A stretch of 64,000 nucleotides of DNA. Origin: Crossiella sp. CA-258035 (lineage in GTDB: Bacteria > Actinomycetota > Actinomycetes > Mycobacteriales > Pseudonocardiaceae). A program made the position numbers and the translations under genes. The stretch spans positions 8,337,501 to 8,401,500 of the forward strand of contig NZ_CP116413.1 in assembly GCF_030064675.1 (NCBI RefSeq), written 5' to 3'. Under the pieces are notes generated by a model. The model searched no databases and was not told the DNA's origin. It worked only from the letters and a program-made list of their open reading frames with translations. Positions 17,656 through 25,112 of the stretch are shown one piece after another (positions within the stretch are counted from its first letter, which is position 1; each line of letters starts with the position of its first letter).

Positions 17656-18843
17656 TCACCGCGAACGCCGGGCCGAGAGCGTCGCGAACAGGATCGCCAG
17701 CACCGCGGCCGCGGCCGCGCCACCCACCGCGGCGGCCGGTCCGACGGTGTCCAGCAGCCAGCCCGCGGCCGGGGCGGCCAGCGTGCTGCCGGTGGTGGTG
17801 AAGGTGACCAGCCAGCCGAAGGCCTCCGCCGCCCGGCCTTCCGGGGCCACCTCGCCCAGGCGCTGGTTGGAGGCGGCGATCGCGGGCGAGATGGCCAGCC
17901 CGCCGACCGCGAGCAGCACGCCGATCAGCACCGGCGAGGCCTCGGCGACCGGCGGCAGCGCGGGCACCAGCACGATCACCCCCGCGGCCAGCAGGGCCAC
18001 CCGCAGCACGTAGCGCGGCGTCCCAGCCCGGCCGCCCGCGATCAGCCCGCCGACCAGCGAGCCGACCGCCCACACCGCGACCAGCGCCCCGGCCACCACC
18101 GGCTGACCGAGCTCCCGGCCCACCGCGACCACGGCCAGGTTGACGCTGGTGAAACCCATCGCCAGCAGCGTGGCCGCCAGCAGCGCCGGGGTGAGCCCCG
18201 GCAGCGCCAGCACCGATCCGCGCCTGCCGGGCCCGCCTCCGGCCACCGGCCCCGGTTCGCCAAGGCCCGCCCTGCGCAACGCGGCCGCCAGGGACAGCAC
18301 GCTGGCCAGCGCGAGGGCGGCCATCAGCGCGAGCGCGGCCCTCGGCCCGGCCAGGCTGATCATGGCCGAGGCCAGCACCGGCCCGGCCATCACGGCCAGC
18401 TCGAACAGGGTGGCCTCGGCGGCGAACACGCTCGCCTTGGTCGAGTCCCCGGCCAGCCGGGTGTAGGCCGCGCGCGACACCGGCCCCACCGGCGGTGTGC
18501 TCAGCCCGATCAGCAGCGCCAGCACCGGCGCGGCGTACCAGGCCCAGGCGGGCAGCGCCATCAGCAGCAGCAGGCCGGTGACGTAGAGCAGGCAGCTGAC
18601 CACCAGCACCCGTGGCGCGGAGCCGCGGTCGGCCAGCCGCCCCCGCCACGGGCCGGAGACGGCGTTGCCCACGGTCAGCGCGGCGATCACCAGCCCGGCC
18701 AGCGCGTAGGAGCCGGTCCAGCCGACCACCAGGAAGGTCAGCGCCAGCGGGGTGCCCAGCGCGTGCACCCGGCCCAGCACGGACAGGAACATGACCAGGC
18801 CCAGGTGCGGGACTCTGAGCAGTTCGCGGTAGGGCCGTAACAC
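17656..18843 (-). CDS. MFS transporter, paralogue 2
   Basis: This 395-residue major facilitator closely resembles its downstream neighbour over its whole length, so it arose by tandem duplication. The loop motif is GPWRGRLADRGSAPR and WTGSYALAGLVIAALTVGNAVSGP is shared. GTG 18843 begins only 3 nt after the stop of the pentapeptide-repeat gene, and a GAGG SD lies over that stop. This gene is therefore translationally coupled to the retron-like cassette upstream. Whether it belongs functionally to it is open. Confidence 0.85.
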   Translation of the reverse strand: MLRPYRELLRVPHLGLVMFLSVLGRVHALGTPLALTFLVVGWTGSYALAGLVIAALTVGNAVSGPWRGRLADRGSAPRVLVVSCLLYVTGLLLLMALPAWAWYAAPVLALLIGLSTPPVGPVSRAAYTRLAGDSTKASVFAAEATLFELAVMAGPVLASAMISLAGPRAALALMAALALASVLSLAAALRRAGLGEPGPVAGGGPGRRGSVLALPGLTPALLAATLLAMGFTSVNLAVVAVGRELGQPVVAGALVAVWAVGSLVGGLIAGGRAGTPRYVLRVALLAAGVIVLVPALPPVAEASPVLIGVLLAVGGLAISPAIAASNQRLGEVAPEGRAAEAFGWLVTFTTTGSTLAAPAAGWLLDTVGPAAAVGGAAAAAVLAILFATLSARRSR

Positions 18844-18846
18844 GCC

Positions 18847-19440
18847 TCAGTCGACCACGAGGCCGTGCGCGGCGGCGTAGGCCACCGCGGTGGCCAGGTC
18901 CACCCGCGCGCCGGTGAGCTGGGCCTGCACCAGGGCGTTCGCGTCCAGCCGGGCCTCGCGCAGGTCGGCCTCGCCGAGCTTGGTGTTCTGCATCCGGGCG
19001 CCCATCAGGTCGGCCCCGGTCAGGTCGGCGTGCCGCAGGTCGGCCTCGACCAGGTTGGCCTCGCGGAAGCGGATGCCGCGCAGCCGCAGCCGGCGCAGGT
19101 CCGCGCCGCCGAGCGCGGTCAGCGACAGGTCGGTCTCGCGCAGGGTCCACGGGCGCAGGCGGCAGCGCTCGAAGGTGGAGCCGACCAGCGAGCAGTTGTC
19201 CATTGTGGACTCACTGAGCACCGCGCCGCGGAAGGTGCAGCTGCGGAAGGCGGTCGCGGTGTGCCTGGACTCGCCGAGGTCGGTGTTGGCGAACAGGCAG
19301 TCGGTGAAGGTGCAGTTCGCGGTGACCAGCCCGCGCAGGTCGGCCTCGGTGAAGTCGCAGGCGGTGAAGTGCCGCCTGGTCCAGGTCTGCCTGCCCAGCA
19401 CCGCGTCGACGAAGCTCTCACCGGTGATCGTCTCAGTCAT
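18847..19440 (-). CDS. Pentapeptide-repeat protein, candidate retron partner
   Basis: This 197-residue protein is built almost wholly of A(D/N)LxX-type pentapeptide repeats (for example EADLRGL, NTDLGE, EANLVEADLRHADLTGADLMGA), predicting a right-handed quadrilateral beta-helix of about seven coils. Relatives such as MfpA and Qnr mimic DNA and bind gyrase, others have unknown roles. The ATG lies inside the reverse transcriptase gene (8-nt overlap), so the two are coupled. Its position makes it the natural effector or antitoxin partner of the retron. It could instead be an unrelated self-protection protein. No catalytic motif or membrane segment is visible. Confidence 0.85.
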   Translation of the reverse strand: MTETITGESFVDAVLGRQTWTRRHFTACDFTEADLRGLVTANCTFTDCLFANTDLGESRHTATAFRSCTFRGAVLSESTMDNCSLVGSTFERCRLRPWTLRETDLSLTALGGADLRRLRLRGIRFREANLVEADLRHADLTGADLMGARMQNTKLGEADLREARLDANALVQAQLTGARVDLATAVAYAAAHGLVVD

Positions 19441-20662
19441 TGCCGCTCCAGTCGATGTCGTCGAACAGCGCGCGCAGCCGGGCCGCGCGGACCGGGTGGG
19501 TGGCCGCCACCCAGCCGATCCGGCCGAGCAGGTGCGCGCGGAAATCCGGGTGCCCGCCGTGGTTCTGCGCGGCCGGGCCGGTGCGGGCGCAGTTGTGCAG
19601 CACCGCGCGCAGTTGGTCGTAGTCCGCGCGCGGCACCGCGGGCCGGTGGTTGACCACCAGCCCCGCCAGCCGCTGCCGCTGGTGCGCCGCGGCGATCCGG
19701 GTCTTGCCGGGGTGCAGCCGGAAGCCCTCGTCGGTGGCGATCCGCCGCACCCCGTCCCGCAACCGGTCCAGCGGAAGGTCACCGGAGAAGGCCAGGTCGT
19801 CGGCGTACCGGGTGAAGGCCGCGCCGATCCGCTCGGCGAGCCCGGCCAGCCGCCGGTCCAGCCGCGCGGCCAAGGCGTTGGCGATGGCCGGTGAGGAGGG
19901 CGCGCCCTGGGGCAGGTGCGGGGTGGCCAGCCGGTGCCGCTCGGCCCCCGGCGGGGCGTCCCGCAGCACCTCGGCCGGGGTGACCGTGGTGAGCAGCCCG
20001 GTGAGCGCGGCGGCCACGTTGCCCGGGTAGCCGAGGTGGCAGAAGTAGGCGCGCAGCCGGGCCGCGGTGATCGAGGTGAAGAACCCGGCCAGGTCGAAGC
20101 GTGCCACCAGCGCCGCCCCGGCGTGCGGCGCGGCGAAGGTCGCCGCCGAGCGGCCAGGCCGGAACCCGTGCGCGGCCTCGTGCACCGGGAGCTGGTTGAG
20201 CAGTAGGCGGTTCAGGCGGCGCTGGAGCTCGGCCAGTCGTGGTTTGGGCGCTTCCACCGGCCGCGCGCCGAGCCAGCGGTGCCGGTAGTGGCGGAGGGGC
20301 TGGTCAGCGCGGCGGTTCCAGGTGCGGACGTCGGCGAACCAGTCCAGCTCGCCGGGGGTGAGCCGGAGGGCGGCGGCCAGCTCGGCCGGGGTCTCCCAGC
20401 GTGGCACCTCAGCGCGCCAGCGGGTGCGCGGCGGCTCGGGCGGCGGGTGGTGGCGGGGCAGCTCGGCGAGCAGGCGGGCCAGGGCTTCCGGCGGGCCGAA
20501 GAAGGGGCTCGGGCTGAGGTCGAGCAGGCGGGTGGCCAGGTCCTCGGGATCGCGGTTCGGCGCGGCGTGCAGCGGAACCGCGGCCAGGCGGGTGGCCAGG
20601 GCCGCGCGGGTCCAGGGACCGGCGAGAGCGGCGCGGGCGATGGGGAGGAGGGCGGCGGTCAC
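19433..20662 (-). CDS. Retron-type reverse transcriptase
   Basis: This is a 409-residue RNA-directed DNA polymerase. A helical N-terminal region (1-120) is followed by RT blocks: EAPKPRLAELQRRL, HEAAHGFRPGRS at 161-172 (matching the retron NAxxH region), first catalytic Asp190 in RFDLAGFF, LPQGAPSSP at 250-258, YADD at 286-289, HPGKTR and LAGLVVN at 332-338 (the retron VTG region). The C-terminal LHNCARTGP...FRAHLLGR resembles Mx162-like retron RTs. No maturase or endonuclease domain is present, so it is not a group II intron protein. GTG 20662 was chosen because it lies 23 nt after the ncRNA repeat a2; the frame stays open further upstream through that RNA. Confidence 0.88.
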   Translation of the reverse strand: MTAALLPIARAALAGPWTRAALATRLAAVPLHAAPNRDPEDLATRLLDLSPSPFFGPPEALARLLAELPRHHPPPEPPRTRWRAEVPRWETPAELAAALRLTPGELDWFADVRTWNRRADQPLRHYRHRWLGARPVEAPKPRLAELQRRLNRLLLNQLPVHEAAHGFRPGRSAATFAAPHAGAALVARFDLAGFFTSITAARLRAYFCHLGYPGNVAAALTGLLTTVTPAEVLRDAPPGAERHRLATPHLPQGAPSSPAIANALAARLDRRLAGLAERIGAAFTRYADDLAFSGDLPLDRLRDGVRRIATDEGFRLHPGKTRIAAAHQRQRLAGLVVNHRPAVPRADYDQLRAVLHNCARTGPAAQNHGGHPDFRAHLLGRIGWVAATHPVRAARLRALFDDIDWSGND

Positions 20663-20685
20663 GCGACCACCCGTCGACCCGAGGC

Positions 20686-20856
20686 GTGTGGCGGGACGGG
20701 GCGACCTCTTCCTTCGTCCGCCGCGTGGGATCCGCACGCGGAGCGTACCGAACCACGCGGGGCGCACTGACCAGCTGGAGAACCGCTCCCCGGGGTTGCC
20801 CCGGAGGGACGGGAAAGCACGCGGCCACCCGTCGTCTCGCTCCCGCCCCGCCACAC
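20686..20856 (-). ncRNA. Candidate retron msr-msd RNA
   Basis: On the minus strand a 15-nt arm GTGTGGCGGGGCGGG (20856-20842, a1) is complementary to CCCGTCCCGCCACAC (20700-20686, a2) with only one G-U pair. Immediately after a1 comes AGC, the position where retrons keep the branching guanosine. Between the arms lie two strong hairpins: a CUCCGGGG-CAA-CCCCGGGGAG type stem near 20806-20787, and CCGCGTGG/CCACGCGG (20760-20753 with 20728-20721) enclosing an inner ACGC-TCC-GCGT stem. The second is a candidate msd. The RNA ends 23 nt before the RT start codon, the standard retron layout. Exact msr/msd borders cannot be set by eye. Confidence 0.75.
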
Positions 20857-20866
20857 CGCGACGACG

Positions 20867-21901
20867 CTACCCACTACCCCCGACAGGCGGTGCGGTGCTC
20901 CCCCTCGGTTCCAGTCGCGGCAGCTCGTCCTGCACGTCCTGCGCCGGCAACCCGCCCACCAGTCCGAGCAGCCGCCGGGCCGCGCGGGCGCCGAAGGCCG
21001 CGGTGTCCCGGACCAGCGCGGTGAGCTGGGGGTGGGTGAGACGGCAGAGGGCGGAGTCGTCCCAGGCGACCACGGACAGCTCGCCGGGCACCCGGATGCC
21101 GAGCTTGGCCGCCTCGCTCAGGCCCGCCACGGCCATCACGTCGTTGTCGTAGACCACCGCGGTCGGGCGGGTGGCCGCGGTGAGCAGGGTGCGGGTGGCG
21201 TGCGCGCCCGCTTCGACGCTGTAGTCGGTGGCCAGCGAGGGTTCCGCGGCCAGGCCGTGGCGCTGCATGGCCAGCTGGAAGGAACGGACCCGGCGTTCGG
21301 TGTGGATCAGTCTCGGCAGACCCGCGATGTGCGCGATCCGCTTGTGTCCCAGGCCGACCAGGTGGTCGACGATGGCGCCCATGGCGGCCGCGTCGTCCAC
21401 CCAGATGCTGGGTGTGCCGCCGGGGCACGGGCCTCCTATCACCAGGGCGGGCACGCCGAGCTTGGCCAGCAGCGCCGGCCGCGGGTCGACCAGCCTGGGG
21501 TCCACCACGAGCAGTCCGGCCACCCGGCGCTCGGCCCACCAGCGGCGGTACAGCTCGCATTCGGCGGAAAGGTCTTCCACCACCTGGAAGAGCAGTGCGG
21601 TGGAACTGCGGGCCAGCGCGGTCTGAATTCCGGAGACCAGTTGCAGGAAGAATGGCTCGACACCCAGGGTGGCGGCCGGTCTGGCGAACACCAGGCCGAC
21701 CGTGTCGGTCTTGGCCGCGGACAGGGCGCGGGCCGCGCTGTTGGGTCGCCAGTCGAGTTCCTCGGCCACCTGCATGATGCGCCTGCGGGTCTGCTCGGAC
21801 ACACCGGGCCGGTTGTTCAGCGCGAACGACACCGCGCTCTCCGACACCCCCGCGGCACGGGCGATGTCCCTGATGGTGACCCGTTTGGCGCTTGCCTCCA
21901 C
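20867..21901 (-). CDS. LacI family transcriptional regulator of the glycan locus
   Basis: This 344-residue repressor has an N-terminal LacI helix-turn-helix (VTIRDIARAAGVSESAVSFALNNRPGVSEQTRRRI, about 8-42), the hinge LDWRPNSAARAL, and a periplasmic-binding-protein-like sensor domain (about 60-340). It is divergent from the ABC/glycosidase operon and very likely represses it until a glycan breakdown sugar binds. GTG 21901 has GGGAGG 10 nt upstream; an earlier start is possible but would cross its own operator-like repeat. Confidence 0.88.
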   Translation of the reverse strand: MEASAKRVTIRDIARAAGVSESAVSFALNNRPGVSEQTRRRIMQVAEELDWRPNSAARALSAAKTDTVGLVFARPAATLGVEPFFLQLVSGIQTALARSSTALLFQVVEDLSAECELYRRWWAERRVAGLLVVDPRLVDPRPALLAKLGVPALVIGGPCPGGTPSIWVDDAAAMGAIVDHLVGLGHKRIAHIAGLPRLIHTERRVRSFQLAMQRHGLAAEPSLATDYSVEAGAHATRTLLTAATRPTAVVYDNDVMAVAGLSEAAKLGIRVPGELSVVAWDDSALCRLTHPQLTALVRDTAAFGARAARRLLGLVGGLPAQDVQDELPRLEPRGSTAPPVGGSG

Positions 21902-21926
21902 CGGGTGGACACCTCCCGAAGTAAAG

Positions 21927-21952
21927 CGGTTTATCGATTCCGAGATAAAGCG
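21927..21952. promoter_or_regulatory. Candidate LacI operator between lacI and the ABC operon
   Basis: CGGTTTATC and GATAAAGCG form an inverted repeat (8 of 9 positions) with an 8-nt spacer, 26 bp upstream of the lacI start. It is an AT-rich island of the kind bound by LacI-family repressors. It would control lacI directly; no second copy was found closer to the plus-strand operon. Confidence 0.5.
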
Positions 21953-21999
21953 CATTAGTTCTGGCACTGTCGCCTGGGTGAACACGGCCTGTCAAGTAC

Positions 22000-22027
22000 T
22001 GGACAAGAAAGTGGACAGGGCTACTCT
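22000..22027 (+). promoter_or_regulatory. Possible promoter of the glycan ABC operon
   Basis: TGGACA (22000-22005) and TACTCT (22022-22027) are separated by 16 bp and lie 70 bp before the first gene. This is a reasonable housekeeping-type promoter by eye only. The rest of 21953-22097 shows no gene. Confidence 0.35.
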
Positions 22028-22097
22028 CCGGTGTTGACGCAGCCGGTCGGACAGCGCATTTTTTGCCCACCTGAATCCCGCCGAAGGAGTTCTCGCC

Positions 22098-23411
22098 ATG
22101 CGCCTTGCCAGAGGGTCGACAACGGTGTTGGCCGCGATGACGGCAACGGTTCTCACCCTGTCCGCCTGCGGCCTGAGCGGCTCCGGCGCACCGCAGCCGG
22201 CCCAGGCGGTCACCGGCGAGGTCAAGGGGCAGGTCAGCTTCCAGACCTGGAACCTCAAGAGCAAGTTCGGCGACTACTTCACCGGCCTGATCGCCGAGTT
22301 CGAGAAGCAGCACCCCGGCACCAAGGTCGAGTGGCTGGACCAGCCCGCCGACGGCTACGCGGACAAGCTCAGCGCGGACGCCAGCGCGGGCACGCTGCCG
22401 GACATCATGAACCTCTCGCCGGACCTGGCCTACCCGCTGTACCAGAAGAAGCTGTTGCTGGACCTGGACACCGCGGCCCCCGAGGCGAAGAAGGACTACC
22501 TGCCCAACGCCTGGCAGGGCTACGTGATGCCCTCGCCGGACCCGGCACAGCGGCGCAACGCGGCCTTCCCCTGGTACCTCAACACCGGCCCGAACTTCTA
22601 CAACAAGCAGCTGTTCAGCCAGAACGGCCTGGACCCCGCGAAGCCGCCGAAGACCTACGACGAGCTCAAGGACCAGGCGCTGCGGCTGGCGAGCGCGAGC
22701 GGTGGCAAGGTCGCCATGCTCGGCCAGACCCCCGGCATCGAGGACTTCGGCCTCTTCGGCGTGCCGCTGATGGACGAGGGCGGCACCAGGTTCACCTTCA
22801 ACGACAGCAAGGGCGTGCAGCTGGTCGAGCTGTACAAGGCCATGTACGACGCCAAGGCGCTGCTGCCCGAGGCGCTCAGCGCCACCTACACCGGCTCCGG
22901 CGCGAAGTTCCTCGCCCAGCAGATCGCGCTGTCCTCGGGCAGCGCATACGACCTGCAGAAGTTCCGCACCGACGCGCCCGGGCTGTACAACAACATCGGC
23001 ATCACCGAGCCGATGACCAACACCGGCAAGGCCAACATGTACCTGCAGGGCCTCTCGATCGCCGCGCAGAGCAAGAACAAGCCGACCGCGATCGCCTTCG
23101 CCCGCTTCGTCACCAACGCCAAGAACCAGCTCGGCTTCGCCAAGATCGTCACGGTGTTCCCGAGCACCACCGGCACCCTGGACGATGCGTTCTTCACCAG
23201 CGAGGACGGCACCGACGTGGGCCGGGTCCGGGTGGCCGCGGCCAAGCAGCTGGCCGGTGCGGTGAACTACACGCCGGTGCAGCTGTCCGACCAGATGAAG
23301 ACCATCCTGCGCAACGAGATCGCCAACGCCATGCTGGGCAAGCAGTCCGCCAAGCAGGCGCTGGACAACGCGGTCGCGCAGTGCGACAAGCTGTTGCGCC
23401 CCAATGGCTGA
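22098..23411 (+). CDS. Sugar ABC transporter substrate-binding lipoprotein
   Basis: This 437-residue extracellular solute-binding protein family 1 member has a signal peptide with lipobox LSAC (Cys24), then a two-lobe binding fold with GQVSFQTWN at its start and PDIMNLSPDLAYPL. GGAG precedes the ATG. It opens an operon of two permeases and three glycosidase genes, so the ligand is probably an oligosaccharide released from N-glycans (inference from neighbours). The 3' end overlaps the first permease gene by 8 nt. Confidence 0.92.
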   Translation: MRLARGSTTVLAAMTATVLTLSACGLSGSGAPQPAQAVTGEVKGQVSFQTWNLKSKFGDYFTGLIAEFEKQHPGTKVEWLDQPADGYADKLSADASAGTLPDIMNLSPDLAYPLYQKKLLLDLDTAAPEAKKDYLPNAWQGYVMPSPDPAQRRNAAFPWYLNTGPNFYNKQLFSQNGLDPAKPPKTYDELKDQALRLASASGGKVAMLGQTPGIEDFGLFGVPLMDEGGTRFTFNDSKGVQLVELYKAMYDAKALLPEALSATYTGSGAKFLAQQIALSSGSAYDLQKFRTDAPGLYNNIGITEPMTNTGKANMYLQGLSIAAQSKNKPTAIAFARFVTNAKNQLGFAKIVTVFPSTTGTLDDAFFTSEDGTDVGRVRVAAAKQLAGAVNYTPVQLSDQMKTILRNEIANAMLGKQSAKQALDNAVAQCDKLLRPNG

Positions 23412-24303
23412 GCTGGTTCGCAAGCCGCTGCGCCGGGAGTGGTGGCTGACCCCGTGGCTGTTCCTGGTGCCCGGCCTGGCGGTCGTGGTCCTGTTCAGCG
23501 TCTACCCGTTCCTCAACACGCTGCTGCTGTCCTTCACCGACGCCACCGCGCTCGGCGGCGGGAAGTTCACCGGGCTGGACAACTTCAGCCGGATGCTGGA
23601 CGACCCGCAGTTCTGGACCGCGATCACCAACAGCGCGCTGTACGTGGTCGGGGTGGTGCCCGCACTGGTCTTCCTGCCGCTGCTGCTGGCCTTGCTGGTG
23701 CAGAAGCAGGTGCCGGGCATCGCCTTCTTCCGCTCCGCCTTCTACACCCCGGTGGTGGCCTCCATCGTGGTGGTCGGGCTGATCTGGACCTGGCTGCTGG
23801 ACAGCCGCGGCCTGGTGAACAGCCTGTTGCAGGGCCTGCGGATCGTCTCCGAGCCGGTGCCCTTCCTGACCGACGCCAACCTGCTGCTGATCAGCGCGAT
23901 GGTCGTGACGGTGTGGAAGGGCCTGGGCTACTACATGATCATCTACTTGGCGGCGCTGGCGAACGTGCCCAAGGAGCTGCACGAGGCGGCCGAGGTGGAC
24001 GGGGCGGGGCCGATCCGGCGCTTCTTCTCCATCACGGTGCCGACCATCCGCTCCACCATGGTGCTGGTGGCCGCGCTGTCCGCGGTGGCCGCGTTCCGGG
24101 TGTTCTCCGAGGTGTTCATCCTCTCCGGCAACTCCGGCGGGCCGGGCGGCGCGGACATCACGCTGGTGATGCTGATGCGCCAGGTCGGCACCGGCCTCAA
24201 CGGCGACATCGGCTACGCCTCGGCGCTGAGCCTGGTGCTGTTCGTGCTCACCCTCGGCCTGATGCTGCTGGTGCTGCGGCTGAACCGGAAGGAGGACGAG
24301 TGA
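23404..24303 (+). CDS. Sugar ABC transporter permease (MalF-like)
   Basis: This 299-residue permease has six hydrophobic segments. The EAA motif EAAEVDGAGPIRRFFSITVPTI (about 196-217) couples to the ATPase. It overlaps both flanking genes. No ATPase is encoded in the operon, so a shared MsiK-type ATPase elsewhere must energise transport, as is usual for actinomycete sugar importers. Confidence 0.93.
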   Translation: MAELVRKPLRREWWLTPWLFLVPGLAVVVLFSVYPFLNTLLLSFTDATALGGGKFTGLDNFSRMLDDPQFWTAITNSALYVVGVVPALVFLPLLLALLVQKQVPGIAFFRSAFYTPVVASIVVVGLIWTWLLDSRGLVNSLLQGLRIVSEPVPFLTDANLLLISAMVVTVWKGLGYYMIIYLAALANVPKELHEAAEVDGAGPIRRFFSITVPTIRSTMVLVAALSAVAAFRVFSEVFILSGNSGGPGGADITLVMLMRQVGTGLNGDIGYASALSLVLFVLTLGLMLLVLRLNRKEDE

Positions 24304-25112
24304 GGCTCGTGCTCCGGTACGCGTTGCTGCTGGGCGTGCTGCTGCTGTCCATCGGCCCGTTCCTGTGGCAGCTGTCCACCTCGCTCAAGGGCGTCGGCGA
24401 GGACATCTACAGCTACCCGCCCGCGTTCCTGCCCAGCGATCCGACGCTGGCCAACTACGGCAAGGTCGCCGACGTGGTGCCGGTCTGGGACTTCGCGCTG
24501 AACTCGCTGATGGTGGCCAGCGCCAACGTGGTGCTCAACTGCCTCGGCGCGTCCATGGCCGGATATGCCTTGTCCCGCATGCGTTTCCGCGGCCGCGGCT
24601 TCGCCACGCTGGCCTTCCTGCTGGCACTGCTGGTGCCCGGCGAGGCGATCCTGGTCTCGCTGTTCCTGATGATGCGCAGCTTCGGCCTGGCCGACACGCT
24701 GGTCGCGGTGGTGCTGCCCGGCGCGGTCGGCGCGCTCAACGTCTTGTTGATGCGCAACGCCTTCAGCGCGCTGCCGCAGGCGGTGGAGGAGGCCGCGGTG
24801 ATCGACGGGGCGAACGCCTGGCAGCGGTTCACCAGGGTCGCGCTGCCCTCGGTGAAGGGCTCGGTGGCGGTGGTGGCGATCTTCTCCTTCATGTTCAGCT
24901 GGGACGACTTCCTGTGGCCGCTGATCGTGCTGAGCAACCCGGAGAACTACACGCTCACCATCGGCCTCAACTACCTCAAGGGCACCTTCGCCCTTGACCA
25001 GCGGCTGGTCGCGGCGGGCACCATCATCGCCGTGGCCCCGCTGATCCTGATGTTCGTGAGCCTCCAGCGGTACTTCTTCCGCGGGGTCGGTGAGGGGGCG
25101 GTGAAGGGTTGA
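24300..25112 (+). CDS. Sugar ABC transporter permease (MalG-like)
   Basis: This 270-residue permease has six membrane segments and the EAA motif EEAAVIDGANAWQRFTRVALP (about 160-180). The C-terminal YFFRGVGEGAVKG ending is typical of CUT1 MalG proteins. GTG 24300 overlaps the preceding stop (GTGA). It completes the membrane channel of the importer and is followed with 4-nt overlap by the GH5 gene. Confidence 0.92.
   Translation: MRLVLRYALLLGVLLLSIGPFLWQLSTSLKGVGEDIYSYPPAFLPSDPTLANYGKVADVVPVWDFALNSLMVASANVVLNCLGASMAGYALSRMRFRGRGFATLAFLLALLVPGEAILVSLFLMMRSFGLADTLVAVVLPGAVGALNVLLMRNAFSALPQAVEEAAVIDGANAWQRFTRVALPSVKGSVAVVAIFSFMFSWDDFLWPLIVLSNPENYTLTIGLNYLKGTFALDQRLVAAGTIIAVAPLILMFVSLQRYFFRGVGEGAVKG

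Noticed and set aside
18847-19440. Plain fluoroquinolone resistance (Qnr/MfpA) gene
   Set aside because: The repeat fold is shared by many proteins. Overlap with the RT gene makes a retron partner at least as likely, and no Qnr-specific loop residues could be identified.
19433-20662. Reverse transcriptase as part of a group II intron or a diversity-generating retroelement
   Set aside because: No maturase or endonuclease domain, no intron domain V-like hairpin and no template/variable repeat pair were found. The ncRNA with a1/a2 arms and the RT motifs fit a retron better.
20663-20854. N-terminal extension of the reverse transcriptase to 20854
   Set aside because: The frame is open, but the extension is encoded by the structured RNA between the inverted repeats and has no RT similarity. 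GTG 20662 just after the repeat fits retron layout.
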